Shown here in pieces: positions 18,246 to 26,915 of a stretch of DNA of 36,474 nt. The DNA is from Planctomycetota bacterium (GTDB taxonomy: Bacteria > Planctomycetota > Phycisphaerae > WQYP01): positions 1 to 36,474 of the forward strand of contig JAJYFE010000034.1 in assembly GCA_021785435.1 (NCBI GenBank), read 5' to 3'. Position numbers and translations under genes: made by a program. The notes under the pieces are model-generated. The model was not told where the DNA came from and made no database searches. It saw nothing but the letters and a program-made list of their open reading frames with translations. Within the stretch, counting starts at the first letter, position 1. Every line of letters begins with the position of its first letter.

Positions 18246-18250
18246 CTGAA

Positions 18251-19600
18251 TTATCCCGCGGGAATCACGCCCATGGCGCCTTGCCGTCCGGCTCCGGGTG
18301 CAACCGGCGGCCGGCCTACGGCATGATAATGCAGCCCGGCGGCGGCCACCTTGCCGCTGGCCAGGCAGTTTCGTCCGTCAAAAACATGCCGTCCGCGCAT
18401 CAGGGTTGCAATATGTTCCCAGTTCTGCGTGATAAAGACCGGCCAATCGGTCAGCAGGGCGATGGCGTCGGCCCCGCGCGTACAGGCACAAATGTCACGC
18501 TGCCACTGCACGCGTTCGCCGAGAATCCGCCGGGCGTTGTCCATGGCTTGCGGATCATAGGCACTAATGGTCAGACCCGCGGTCAGGAGGTGGCGCAGGA
18601 CGTCGAGACTGGGCGCCTCGCGCATATCATCCGTGTCCGGCTTGAATGCCAGGCCCCAGACGGCCACCCGCGGGTGGTCCAGGCCGCGCAGCGTCTCAAT
18701 GATCCGCTGCGCAAAGAGCGCTTTTTGTCGCGCATTGACTTTCGCGATGGAGTCGAGCAGATGCGGCTCCAAATTCGCCTGCCGCATCCGATAGGCCAGC
18801 GCCGCGACATCTTTCGGGAAACAGGAACCGCCATAGCCGACGCCCGCCTTGAGAAACGCCGGTCCGATGCGGTGGTCCGCGCCGATGCCGACGCGCACGC
18901 TTTCAATATCCGCCCCCACGGCAAAGGCCAGCAGCGATATTTCGTTGATGAAACTGACGCGCATCGCCAGCATTGCGTTGGCTGCGAATTTGGTTAATTC
19001 CGCGCTCTGCCGGCTCATGGAGAAAATGGCATAGCCGTGGTCGATCAGGGGCTGGTAAAGCTCCCGCAGTATTTCCAGGCCGGCCTGGGAATTGGCCCCG
19101 AAGACGATACGGTCCGGCTGCAAAAAATCCTGTACAGCGGCGCCTTCCCTCAGAAACTCCGGATTGCTGACCACCTCCAACGGGTGCCGGCAGGACGCGA
19201 CCCGCGCGGCAATCTGTTCGCCGGTGCCGGGCGGAACGGTGCTCTTGATCACCAGCGTTTTCGGACCGTTAGCGGCCTGGATAACTTGATCCACCACCGC
19301 GAACAGCATGGTCAGGTCCGCGCCGCCGTGGTCGAAGGGGGGGGTGCCAACGGCGATAAAAATTACCCCGGCGGCGTGCACCGCACTGGTGGTATCGGTG
19401 GTGAAACGCAGGCGCTTCTGCCGGGTTTGCGCCGCGATCAGTTCCGCCAGCCCTGGTTCATAGATCGGCACCCGGCCGGCCTGCAGTTGGGCGATACGCT
19501 CCGCATCGGTATCCACGCCGATAACCCGATGCCCCAACGAGGCCAAGCAAGCCCCGCTTACCAGTCCGACGTAGCCGCATCCAATAACCGCCAGCTCCAT
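18251..19600 (-). CDS. ugd: UDP-glucose 6-dehydrogenase
   Basis: It oxidises UDP-glucose to UDP-glucuronate with two NAD+. It is 449 residues. The NAD fold is AVIGCGYVGLVSG (4-16). Further motifs are KSTVPPGTG (119-127), the active-site segment SNPEFLREGAAVQDFLQPDR (145-164), ELTKFAANAMLAMRVSFINE (201-220), and GVGYGGSCFPKDV with the catalytic Cys at residue 260. AFKPDTDDMREAPS is near 330. I chose the ATG at 19598-19600, which gives the standard MELAVIGCGYVG start and is preceded by GGGAG. The longer open frame would add 27 unrelated residues. It is followed by the four-helix-bundle cassette and then the epimerase on the same strand. It is likely a polysaccharide precursor gene. Confidence 0.94.
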   Translation of the reverse strand: MELAVIGCGYVGLVSGACLASLGHRVIGVDTDAERIAQLQAGRVPIYEPGLAELIAAQTRQKRLRFTTDTTSAVHAAGVIFIAVGTPPFDHGGADLTMLFAVVDQVIQAANGPKTLVIKSTVPPGTGEQIAARVASCRHPLEVVSNPEFLREGAAVQDFLQPDRIVFGANSQAGLEILRELYQPLIDHGYAIFSMSRQSAELTKFAANAMLAMRVSFINEISLLAFAVGADIESVRVGIGADHRIGPAFLKAGVGYGGSCFPKDVAALAYRMRQANLEPHLLDSIAKVNARQKALFAQRIIETLRGLDHPRVAVWGLAFKPDTDDMREAPSLDVLRHLLTAGLTISAYDPQAMDNARRILGERVQWQRDICACTRGADAIALLTDWPVFITQNWEHIATLMRGRHVFDGRNCLASGKVAAAGLHYHAVGRPPVAPGAGRQGAMGVIPAG

Positions 19601-19844
19601 GTGCGCTCCCTTAGGAACAATCCACAGTCTGCCCGGATACCCCCGCTCATCTCCCGCCCTGGTCGGCGGGGAAAGGGCCAAAGACGCAAAAACATGCCAT
19701 TTTACGGATCATACGGGCTTGGCTCTGCGGCGTCCACTGCGCTGCCACGCGGTGGAAGTTGCCAGCATAGCCACATCGTGCGAGAATTCGTTACTCAATC
19801 AGGCGTCAGCGGACGCCGCGTCGAGCGACTGTATCACAAACCCG

Positions 19845-20043
19845 TGTTTCTTCGCGCGGCGCGAAGATTTTGGCCCGCAGGGAGTCGCCGGTCTCCGGCG
19901 GAGAAGCCACCCCCGGCAAGGTCTCCAGAGGCGACTCCACGATCCGCCGAGGGTCGCCGTGGGCGACTAAACTATTCCGCCTCCGTGCGGGCCGGGGGCT
20001 ATATATTTTGGTTGTCGGCGTAGTTTAGTCGCCACGGCGAGCC
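19845..20043 (+). repeat. Dispersed intergenic repeat, copy B, with hairpin in front of aminopeptidase P
   Basis: This is the longest copy. Bases 19845-19920 match copy C (10860-10935) and 19909-20014 match copy A (9639-9744). It ends in an inverted pair, 19952-19974 against 20021-20043, which share CGACTAAACTA and GCCGTGG with two single-base bulges. This would fold as a 22-bp stem about 14 bases before the next start codon. I found no gene in the rest of the gap 19601-20057. Confidence 0.7.
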
Positions 20044-20057
20044 GCGCTGGGTAACCC

Positions 20058-21164
20058 ATGATTTCATTGAAGCAACCGCCACCGCACCTTCAAGCCCGCC
20101 TGCGGGCGGCACGCGCTGCGCTCGCCCGGCATAAATGCGATGGACTTTTGGTGAGTTGCTTTACTGACGTCAGTTATTTGACTGGATTTGAGGGTGACGA
20201 TTCCTGGCTGCTGCTGACCCCGCGGCAGGCCTGGCTCATCAGCGACAGCCGTTATCAAGAGCAAATTAGTCGGGAGTGTCCCTGGGTGGCGACGGTGATA
20301 CGACGGGGTGGGATGGTTCAAGCTATGCACCGTTTGGTTCGGCGGCGGTTGAAAAGCATTGCGGTGCAGGCGGAAAGCCTTACCCTGCGGCAGCATCACG
20401 CTTTGCAGGCGGTGTTGCGGCCGGCGCGAATCAAGCTGCGCGCGGTGACGGACCTGGTGGTGAAGCTCCGTCATATTAAGGATGAACAGGAAATTGCAGC
20501 TATCGAACAGGCGGTGAGCATTGCGGAGCACGCGTTTGAGGCGCTCCGAAGGCGCCTGCGCCCCGGGCTTACGGAGAATGACATCGCCGGTCGTTTGACC
20601 TACGAGATGCGCCGCCGTGGCGCAACAGGAGCCGCCTTTGACAGCATTGTGGCCGCAGGCGCTAATGCCGCGTTGGCGCATTATCGGCCGGGCGCCGTGA
20701 AATTTGGGTCGAATATGGCTTTGCTGGTGGACTGGGGGGCAACATTCCAAGGCTATCGATCCGATTTGACCAGGATGATTTTTGCGGGCCGGGTTCCGGA
20801 AATCATTCGGAAAATCTACGCAGTGGTGTTGACCGCTCAACTGGCGGCGATTGACGCTATTCGCCCCGGGCGCACGGGTCGGCAGATTGATCGGGTGGCG
20901 CGGCACATAATCACCCGAGCCGGCTACGGTCCCGCGTTTGGGCATGGCTTAGGCCACGGCATTGGCCGGGACATTCATGAGGGAATCTCGCTTTCCGCCC
21001 GCGAAACGGGTATCCTTCAAGCAGGCATGGTTCTTACCGTGGAGCCAGGAATATATCTGCCCGGCATCGGCGGCGTGCGCATCGAAGATGACGTACTGGT
21101 TACACCGCATGGTGCGCGGGTGTTGAGCCGATTGCCGAAAGACCTTCATTCGACCCGTTTATAG
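20058..21164 (+). CDS. Xaa-Pro aminopeptidase, M24 family
   Basis: This 368-residue cytoplasmic metallopeptidase is expected to remove N-terminal residues preceding proline. It has an N-terminal creatinase-like domain (about 1-130) and a pita-bread catalytic domain. The five metal ligands are visible in order: Asp in VDWGAT (about 225), Asp in YRSDLTRM (about 236), His in [16 protein letters not shown] (about 295-310), Glu in [10 protein letters not shown] (about 330) and Glu in RIEDDVLV (about 343). The ATG at 20058 has no clear ribosome site, and a stem-loop of the dispersed repeat lies just upstream. It is followed 18 bp later by accB. A pepP/pepQ-like gene next to accB-accC is a common bacterial order, usually with efp between them, which is absent here. 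Confidence 0.92.
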   Translation: MISLKQPPPHLQARLRAARAALARHKCDGLLVSCFTDVSYLTGFEGDDSWLLLTPRQAWLISDSRYQEQISRECPWVATVIRRGGMVQAMHRLVRRRLKSIAVQAESLTLRQHHALQAVLRPARIKLRAVTDLVVKLRHIKDEQEIAAIEQAVSIAEHAFEALRRRLRPGLTENDIAGRLTYEMRRRGATGAAFDSIVAAGANAALAHYRPGAVKFGSNMALLVDWGATFQGYRSDLTRMIFAGRVPEIIRKIYAVVLTAQLAAIDAIRPGRTGRQIDRVARHIITRAGYGPAFGHGLGHGIGRDIHEGISLSARETGILQAGMVLTVEPGIYLPGIGGVRIEDDVLVTPHGARVLSRLPKDLHSTRL

Positions 21165-21182
21165 GATTACTGGAGCAGCAGC

Positions 21183-21650
21183 ATGGCCAAGGAAACCTTC
21201 ACGGACAACAAGCGGGTAAGAGAATTGGTCAAACTCATGACGGAAAATGATCTCTCCGAGATTGAACTGACTGAAGACAAGGCCAAAATCCGGTTGAAGC
21301 GTGAAACGCTTCCCGGTAGTGCACCACCGATCGCAGCGCCGGCCGCCCCGGCAGCGCGGCCCGCCGGGGCTTCGGCTGCGGCTATTTCGACCGCCCACGA
21401 AGAAGAGAATCTAATCCCCCTGAAATCGCCCATGGTAGGCTCGTTTTACGGCGCCGCCAACCCGGATGCGGAACCGTATGTTAAAGTTGGCAGCGCCATC
21501 CAGAAAGACACCGTCGTTTGTATTATCGAGGCGATGAAAGTCTTTAACGAGATTCGCGCCGACATGGCTGGTGTTATCGCCAAGATTCTTGTTCGTAACG
21601 GCCAAGCCGTCGAGTACAATCAACCCCTGTTCTTGGTTAGACCGGAATAA
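21183..21650 (+). CDS. accB: Biotin carboxyl carrier protein of acetyl-CoA carboxylase
   Basis: This 155-residue protein carries the biotin group between the carboxylase and the carboxyltransferase in fatty acid synthesis. The N-terminal region (1-45) is the family's charged helix-strand (VRELVKLMTENDLSEIEL). A Pro/Ala linker follows (50-70), and the C-terminal biotinyl domain has the attachment site IIEAMKVFNEI, with the biotinylated lysine at about residue 119. Its ATG follows a GGAG 11 bases upstream. accC follows after about 150 bp. The genes for the carboxyltransferase (accA, accD) are not in the window. Confidence 0.95.
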   Translation: MAKETFTDNKRVRELVKLMTENDLSEIELTEDKAKIRLKRETLPGSAPPIAAPAAPAARPAGASAAAISTAHEEENLIPLKSPMVGSFYGAANPDAEPYVKVGSAIQKDTVVCIIEAMKVFNEIRADMAGVIAKILVRNGQAVEYNQPLFLVRPE

Positions 21651-21703
21651 ATGGGGCTTTAGGCTTTATTTTTTTCGACCCACAAGAGGTCCGGCTGCAG
21701 AAA

Positions 21704-21724
21704 ACTGAACACTGAAAACCGAAA
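21704..21724. repeat. Short heptanucleotide run between accB and accC
   Basis: Three 7-bp units, ACTGAAC, ACTGAAA and ACCGAAA, stand in the 152-bp gap between accB and accC. It is too short to be certain of periodicity alone, but it resembles the longer arrays at 8.5 and 17.7 kb. Confidence 0.4.
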
Positions 21725-21802
21725 ATTCCGAATTGAAAGGGTCGCCCCAGGCGGCCGCGTTTTTCGCCAAAAACAGACCGCCGATGGATTGAAGGAACCC
21801 CC

Positions 21803-23149
21803 TTGTTCTCCCGTATCTTGATTGCGAATCGTGGCGAAATTGCCCTCCGCATAATCCGCGCCTGCCGCGAGCTGGGCGTGGAAGCGGTGGCGGTTTATTC
21901 CGAAGCGGACCGCGACGCCCCTTATCTCAAACTAGCCGACCAGACCATTTGCATCGGGCCGGCGCCGGCCGCGGATAGCTACTTGAATATTCCCCGCATT
22001 ATTTCCGCCGCCGAGGTCGCCGACGTGCAGGCCATCCACCCCGGCTTCGGATTCCTCGCGGAAAACGCGCACTTTGCCGAGGTCTGCCGCAGTTGCAAAA
22101 TCGAGTTCATCGGTCCCTCCGTGGAGTCGATGAAAAAGCTCGGCTCCAAGCTGGACGCCAAGGCGCTGGCCCGGGAATGCCAAGTTCCTTTAACTCCCGG
22201 CAGTGATGGTCCCGTGGCCTCGGAACAGGAAGCCGTGGCCGTCGCCCAAAAAATCGGGTACCCGGTGATTATCAAAGCCTCGGCCGGAGGCGGCGGCCGG
22301 GGTATGCGCGTGGCGCATAACGACATCAGCCTGAAAAGCTCGCTTAAGGCCGCCCAGGCGGAGGCGGAAGCCGCCTTCAAAGATTCCACGGTTTTCATTG
22401 AAAAATATCACGAGGCTCCGCGTCATATCGAAGTGCAGGTTCTGGGCGATAAGTTTGGCCACGTGATCCACCTGTTTGAACGCGACTGCAGTCTGCAGCG
22501 CCGGCACCAGAAGCTTCTCGAAGAATCGCCCTGCCCGGTGCTGACCGACGAGGCGCGGGAGGAACTTTGCGCCTCGGCCGTGCGCCTGGCGCAGGCGGCC
22601 GGCTATTATTCCGCCGCTACTGTGGAATTCGTTATGGATCAGCAGCGCCACTTCCATTTTCTGGAAGTCAATACCCGCATTCAGGTTGAACACCCGGTGA
22701 CGGAAATGATTACCGGTCAGGATTTGATTCAATGGCAGCTGCGCATCGCGGCCGGAGAAAAGCTCGATTTGACGCAGGCGGAAATCCGCCGCACCGGCCA
22801 CGCCATCGAATGTCGTATCAATGCCGAGGATCCGGCGCGGGGTTTTGCCCCCTGTCCCGGGGTGCTGGAAGAATTCGCCTTACCGGGTGGTCCGGGCGTT
22901 CGTGTGGATACCCATGCCTGCCAGGGATACCGGATCAGCCCGCATTATGACAGCATGATTGGCAAGCTGATTGTGCATCGCGCCACCCGCGCCGCGGCCA
23001 TTGCCACCATGCACCGGGCCTTGGATGAATTTCGTGCCGGTCCCGTGAAAACCACCATTCCATTGCATCGTCAGATCATGGGCGACCAGGATTTTCAACA
23101 GGCTAAGGTCGACACCGGATGGATCGAACGCACGCACCGTATCGGTTAA
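21803..23149 (+). CDS. accC: Biotin carboxylase subunit of acetyl-CoA carboxylase
   Basis: It carboxylates biotin on AccB using ATP and bicarbonate. It is 448 residues, the normal length. It starts [19 protein letters not shown], has the ATP-grasp glycine loop [22 protein letters not shown] with [19 protein letters not shown], and [15 protein letters not shown] with catalytic residues, then the C-terminal ECRINAEDP. The start is a TTG at 21803-21805, the only in-frame start that gives the complete N-terminus, supported by a GAAGGAA ribosome site. It follows accB in the same orientation. A pyruvate or propionyl carboxylase subunit is possible, but the accB neighbour favours acetyl-CoA carboxylase. 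Confidence 0.95.
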   Translation: MFSRILIANRGEIALRIIRACRELGVEAVAVYSEADRDAPYLKLADQTICIGPAPAADSYLNIPRIISAAEVADVQAIHPGFGFLAENAHFAEVCRSCKIEFIGPSVESMKKLGSKLDAKALARECQVPLTPGSDGPVASEQEAVAVAQKIGYPVIIKASAGGGGRGMRVAHNDISLKSSLKAAQAEAEAAFKDSTVFIEKYHEAPRHIEVQVLGDKFGHVIHLFERDCSLQRRHQKLLEESPCPVLTDEAREELCASAVRLAQAAGYYSAATVEFVMDQQRHFHFLEVNTRIQVEHPVTEMITGQDLIQWQLRIAAGEKLDLTQAEIRRTGHAIECRINAEDPARGFAPCPGVLEEFALPGGPGVRVDTHACQGYRISPHYDSMIGKLIVHRATRAAAIATMHRALDEFRAGPVKTTIPLHRQIMGDQDFQQAKVDTGWIERTHRIG

Positions 23150-23171
23150 CTGGTCCAGGGGAGGAAGGCAC

Positions 23172-24491
23172 GTGAGCCATGAAGCACTGGCGCTGACGGA
23201 TTTGCCGGTGGTGGTCGCGGAGGTTCTCAACCGCCGGCGAATCTGGGATGTGCACACCCACCTGTATCCACCCGCGTTCGGCACGCCGGTGACCAATCGG
23301 ACCGGGCGGACCGATCCGACGGGCCTGATGCTGTGGGGAATTGATGAACTCGTTACCTACCATTATCTGGTGGCGGAAGTATTCCGCGCTGCACCGGCGC
23401 CACAGGTCTCCCATGCGGAATTTTTTCGTTGGTCCAAAAGCCGGCAGGCCGATCATATCTGGCGCTACTTGTTTGTCGAAAACACGCCGATCAGTGAGGC
23501 TTGCCGCGGCGTCTTAACTACCTTACAGCGGCTGGGGTTGGACCCCAATGAAAAAACGCTGGACGGCTATCGGGCGTTCTTTTCCCGTCAGGATCCAGAT
23601 GAATACATTGATCGGGTGATGGATTTGGCCGGTGTTTCCAGCATTACTATGACCAACGCGGTGTTTGATGATGCGGAGCGCGGCCGGTGGCTGGCGGATA
23701 AAGATGTGGGCCGGGATCCGCGCTTTAAAGCGGTGCTGCGGATCGATCCGTTGCTCCGGAATTTCCCCGCCGCGGCCGGCAGGTTGGCCGAATGGGGCTA
23801 TCCGGTTCAGAAGGCGCCCACTCCGTCAACGCTCGCCGAAGTGCGACGTTTTCTGGAGGAGTGGCTGGACCGCCAGCAGGCCATCTATGTCGCGGCCAGT
23901 CTGCCGCCGGAATTTCGCTATCCATCCACGGGCCAGGCCTTGGAGCAGGCTGGCCAGACCGTGTTGGAACAGGCCGTGTTACCGGTTTGCGCCGCACGGA
24001 AAATGCCTTTGGCGCTGATGATCGGTGCCCGCCTGCGCACCGAACCGGCGCTGCGTGAGGCGGGGGACACCAGCGGCCTGGCCGACGTCCAGACGGTGGC
24101 CAATTTATGCCGGGCTTTTCCCGCGAATAAATTTCTGGTCACCATGCTGGCGCGCGAAAACCAGCATGAGCTGTGCGTGGTGGCCCGCAAATTTGGCAAT
24201 CTCATGCCCTTCGGCTGCTGGTGGTTTCTGAATAATCCCAGTCTGATCGATGAGATCACCCGTATGCGGCTGGAAATGCTGGGAACCAGCTTTATTCCGC
24301 AGCATTCCGATGCCCGCATCCTGGATCAGCTATTGTACAAATGGCCGCACAGTCGCCGCGTGATTGCGGACGCGCTCGCCGACATGTATGTTCGGCTGGC
24401 GCAGACGGGGCGGCGGATTACCCGGGCCGAGGTGGAGCGTGACGCCGCCCTATTGCTGGCGGGGAATTTCCAGGCTTTTTTGGAGCGTTAA
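23172..24491 (+). CDS. uxaC: Uronate (glucuronate/galacturonate) isomerase
   Basis: This amidohydrolase-fold enzyme isomerises D-glucuronate to D-fructuronate and D-galacturonate to D-tagaturonate. It is 439 residues. The metal-binding HxH is in IWDVHTHLYPP (His28, His30). Later segments such as LMIGARLRTEPALR, FGCWWFLNNPSLI and MLGTSFIPQHSDARILDQLLYKW resemble UxaC. The assignment is supported by the UxaE-type gene immediately downstream. The start is a GTG at 23172 preceded by a strong GGAGGAAGG. It is 22 bp after accC, so the uronate genes may share its transcript or use an internal promoter that I could not see. It is somewhat divergent from E. coli UxaC, so substrate preference is open. 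Confidence 0.82.
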   Translation: MSHEALALTDLPVVVAEVLNRRRIWDVHTHLYPPAFGTPVTNRTGRTDPTGLMLWGIDELVTYHYLVAEVFRAAPAPQVSHAEFFRWSKSRQADHIWRYLFVENTPISEACRGVLTTLQRLGLDPNEKTLDGYRAFFSRQDPDEYIDRVMDLAGVSSITMTNAVFDDAERGRWLADKDVGRDPRFKAVLRIDPLLRNFPAAAGRLAEWGYPVQKAPTPSTLAEVRRFLEEWLDRQQAIYVAASLPPEFRYPSTGQALEQAGQTVLEQAVLPVCAARKMPLALMIGARLRTEPALREAGDTSGLADVQTVANLCRAFPANKFLVTMLARENQHELCVVARKFGNLMPFGCWWFLNNPSLIDEITRMRLEMLGTSFIPQHSDARILDQLLYKWPHSRRVIADALADMYVRLAQTGRRITRAEVERDAALLLAGNFQAFLER

Positions 24492-24493
24492 GA

Positions 24494-25738
24494 GTGGAAC
24501 TGGGCCAGTTCAGTTTCGGAGTAGGGGATCGCTTTGGGCAAGAGGGCCGGGCGCAGTTGGCGGCGTTTGTGGAGGCGCGGCGGCGGGGCGTGACCATCAC
24601 GCCCGTATGGAATAAATCCAACCGTGAACACCTGATCGTTAAGACCGACCCGGCGGCGGTGCGGGCGGAGGCGGATGCGGCCGTGGCGGCCCTGGGCTGG
24701 CGCGAGCCGTATTTTGTGGATGCCGATCACATCGGGTTAAGCACGGTGGACCGGTTTTTGACGCCCTGCGACTTTTTCACCATTGATGTGGCGGATTTCA
24801 TTCATCGCCCGCCGGTGGATGCCGCGCTGGGTGAATTCGTCCGGGCCAACCGGAAACTTTGCGGAGCGCCGGCTATCGCCGATTTATCGGCGCCCCTGCG
24901 CCTGGAGGAGGCGCTCCTCATAAAAATTGGCCAGCAGTATCTTGCCGCGGTGCAGGAGGCCGGTCGAGTCTACCGGCGCATCGCGGCGACCCGGGGGGCG
25001 GGGCGGGCGATCATCGAAGTCTCGATGGATGAAACGGAGCAGCCGCAAACGCCGGCGGAGTTGCTGCTCATTTTGGCGGCCCTGTCCGCGGAGCAGGTGC
25101 CGCTGCAGACCATCGCCCCGAAATTCACCGGGCGCTTCAACAAAGGCGTGGATTACCTGGGCGATGTGCGGCAGTTGGAAAAAGAATTTAATGACGATCT
25201 GGCGATTATCGCCTGGGCCGTACCGCGTTTTGGCTTGCCGAAAAATCTTAAATTAAGCGTCCATTCCGGCAGCGACAAATTTTCAATCTATCGACCACTC
25301 CGGCGCTGTCTGGAAAAACACGGCGCCGGGGTGCATGTCAAAACCGCCGGCACGACCTGGCTGGAAGAAGTCGCCGCGGTGGCTAAGGCCGATGCGGACG
25401 GCCTGGCTTTTGTGCGTGAGATTTATGCGGAGGCGCTGACCCGCCTGGACGAACTCTGTGCGCCGTATGCGGCCGTCATCGACATTCAGCGCCAGCGGCT
25501 GCCAGGGGCGGCGACAGTAGCCGGTTGGAGTGGCGCCGATTTTGCCGCCGCCATCCGGCATGAACCGGGTGCTCCAGCATTCAACGCCGACCTGCGCCAA
25601 CTTCTGCACGTGAGCTATAAGCTGGCGGCCCAGCGGAAAGACCGGTGGGAAAACCTGCTGCAGCGGCACGCTGACGCGATCGGGTGCCAGGTGACGCATA
25701 ATTTATTCGAGCGGCACCTGCGGCCGCTGTTCCTTTGA
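24494..25738 (+). CDS. uxaE: Tagaturonate epimerase (UxaE type)
   Basis: The family interconverts D-tagaturonate and D-fructuronate, joining galacturonate and glucuronate catabolism. It is 414 residues. Segments characteristic of the UxaE family are VWNKSNREHLIVKTDP (38-53), EPYFVDADHIGLSTVDRF (71-88), CDFFTIDVADF (92-102), IAPKFTGRFNKGVDYLGD (207-224) and LKLSVHSGSDKFSIYRP (252-268). These contain many His, Asp and Lys residues likely to bind metal and substrate. The GTG start lies 3 bp after the uxaC stop, and a GGAG is within the end of uxaC, consistent with coupled translation. I recognise the family from its conserved segments and have no direct proof of activity. Confidence 0.85.
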   Translation: MELGQFSFGVGDRFGQEGRAQLAAFVEARRRGVTITPVWNKSNREHLIVKTDPAAVRAEADAAVAALGWREPYFVDADHIGLSTVDRFLTPCDFFTIDVADFIHRPPVDAALGEFVRANRKLCGAPAIADLSAPLRLEEALLIKIGQQYLAAVQEAGRVYRRIAATRGAGRAIIEVSMDETEQPQTPAELLLILAALSAEQVPLQTIAPKFTGRFNKGVDYLGDVRQLEKEFNDDLAIIAWAVPRFGLPKNLKLSVHSGSDKFSIYRPLRRCLEKHGAGVHVKTAGTTWLEEVAAVAKADADGLAFVREIYAEALTRLDELCAPYAAVIDIQRQRLPGAATVAGWSGADFAAAIRHEPGAPAFNADLRQLLHVSYKLAAQRKDRWENLLQRHADAIGCQVTHNLFERHLRPLFL

Positions 25739-25752
25739 TCGGAGTCTTTACC

Positions 25753-26721
25753 ATGCCTCGGATTCTTCTGACCACGACCAGTTTTCAGGACACTCCCGGA
25801 CCGCATCACGAGGTGCTCCAGGCCCCGGGTTTCACCACAGTTAAAGCGCGGGGACCGTTAACCGAAGCACAGCTCCTGGAGTGGCACGCCCGCCAGGGGC
25901 CGTTCGACGGTCTGCTCAACGGCGACGACCAGATTACAGCGCGAGTGATTGATGCCTATCGGCCCGAGTTGAAAGTCATCGCCAAATACGGCATCGGGCT
26001 GGACTCCATCGATGTCAATCATGCCACGGCCTGCCGCATCCCGGTGTTGTTTACCCCCGGCGTCAATGAAACCACGGTGGCGGAGCATACTTTTGGCCTG
26101 ATGGTGGCGGTGGCGAAGCATTTCTGGTCTCACCTGAGTGCCGTGAAAGCCGGCCGTTGGCAGCGGCAGACGGGTTGTGAGCTGCGGGACAAAACCTTGG
26201 GTGTGGTAGGTATGGGCAGGATTGGTAAAGAAGTATTACAACGCGGGATCGTATTCGGCATGAAGCCGATCGCGCTATCCGCACATTTTGACACGGCCTT
26301 TGCTGCACGATACCAGGTGCGGCGCATGGCCGCGCTGGAAGAACTCTTGCCCGTCGCCGATGTCGTATCGCTTCACACCAATTTGTCGGACACCACGCGG
26401 CATATGATCAACCAGCGAACCCTGGCGTGGATGAAAAAAGGGGCGATCTTAATCAATACCGCCCGCGGCGCCCTCGTGGTGGAGGAAGATGTCGCCGCCG
26501 CGTGTCGCTCCGGCCAACTTTATGGTTACGGCACAGATGTGCTGGAGCAGGAACCTATCCGGCCGGATCATCCCTTCACCGGAATCGACAATATCGTGGT
26601 CACCCCGCATATTGGCAGCCGGACCTTGGAAAGCGTCCAGCGCCAGGGCCTGCGCGCGGCCCGGAATCTGGTGAATTTTCTTTCCGGCCAGACCGATTAT
26701 ATTCAGGCCAATAAATTTTGA
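25753..26721 (+). CDS. D-2-hydroxyacid dehydrogenase (phosphoglycerate dehydrogenase-like)
   Basis: This 322-residue NAD(P)-dependent oxidoreductase shows KYGIGLDSIDV, the nucleotide motif GVVGMGRIGKEV, and the catalytic triad Arg (NTARGALV), Glu (DVLEQEP) and His (TPHIGS). I chose the ATG at 25753 with GGAG eight bases before it; a TTG six codons earlier overlaps the uxaE stop. Placed right after uxaC and uxaE, it could reduce a keto-uronate or a downstream keto acid rather than make serine. This is an inference from context. The serine-type ACT domain is absent. Confidence 0.85.
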   Translation: MPRILLTTTSFQDTPGPHHEVLQAPGFTTVKARGPLTEAQLLEWHARQGPFDGLLNGDDQITARVIDAYRPELKVIAKYGIGLDSIDVNHATACRIPVLFTPGVNETTVAEHTFGLMVAVAKHFWSHLSAVKAGRWQRQTGCELRDKTLGVVGMGRIGKEVLQRGIVFGMKPIALSAHFDTAFAARYQVRRMAALEELLPVADVVSLHTNLSDTTRHMINQRTLAWMKKGAILINTARGALVVEEDVAAACRSGQLYGYGTDVLEQEPIRPDHPFTGIDNIVVTPHIGSRTLESVQRQGLRAARNLVNFLSGQTDYIQANKF

Positions 26722-26788
26722 GGCCGCCTGGCGGCGCGTGAGTCTGACGCTACCATCATGGCTCCGTCATGGCTCCGCGGCGCCGTAC

Positions 26789-26832
26789 ATAGCCCCCGGT
26801 CGAAGCGTCGCCTTTGGAGATCTGGACGGGGG
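26789..26832 (-). repeat. Dispersed intergenic repeat, degenerate copy E (reverse)
   Basis: Read on the minus strand, this segment runs from a C-rich start through ATCTCCAAAGGCGAC and CTTCGACCGGGGGCTAT. That is copy A with its core removed. A tandem 11-bp direct repeat TCATGGCTCCG lies nearby at about 26756-26777. The gap 26722-26915 holds no gene. Confidence 0.5.
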
Positions 26833-26915
26833 CGCTTGACTATTAAAAGTCGGCCGCCCGCTTTGTACACGCGCACCGGTTTTAGATGAGGGTGGCCCGC
26901 GCTGGAGATTAAAGC

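Larger units (their letters stand above)
17736..18248. mobile_element. Candidate cassette: four-helix-bundle gene between inverted arrays of 7-bp repeats
   Basis: Both ends of this 513-bp segment read CAGGTTATAGGTTAT into the element, that is, they are inverted relative to each other. The left array (17737-17790) is on the plus strand and the right array (18183-18245) is its inverse. The only gene inside is the four-helix-bundle protein. The segment sits between two genes of one apparent operon, 2 bp past the UDP-glucose dehydrogenase stop and 18 bp before the epimerase start, as a later insertion would. No clear target duplication is visible. That this is mobile is my inference from structure. 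No transposase is present. Confidence 0.45.

Noticed and set aside
21645-21675. Rho-independent terminator after accB
   Set aside because: AATAAA and TTTATT could pair before a T-run, but the stem is only six A-T pairs with a long loop, and accC follows in the same direction.
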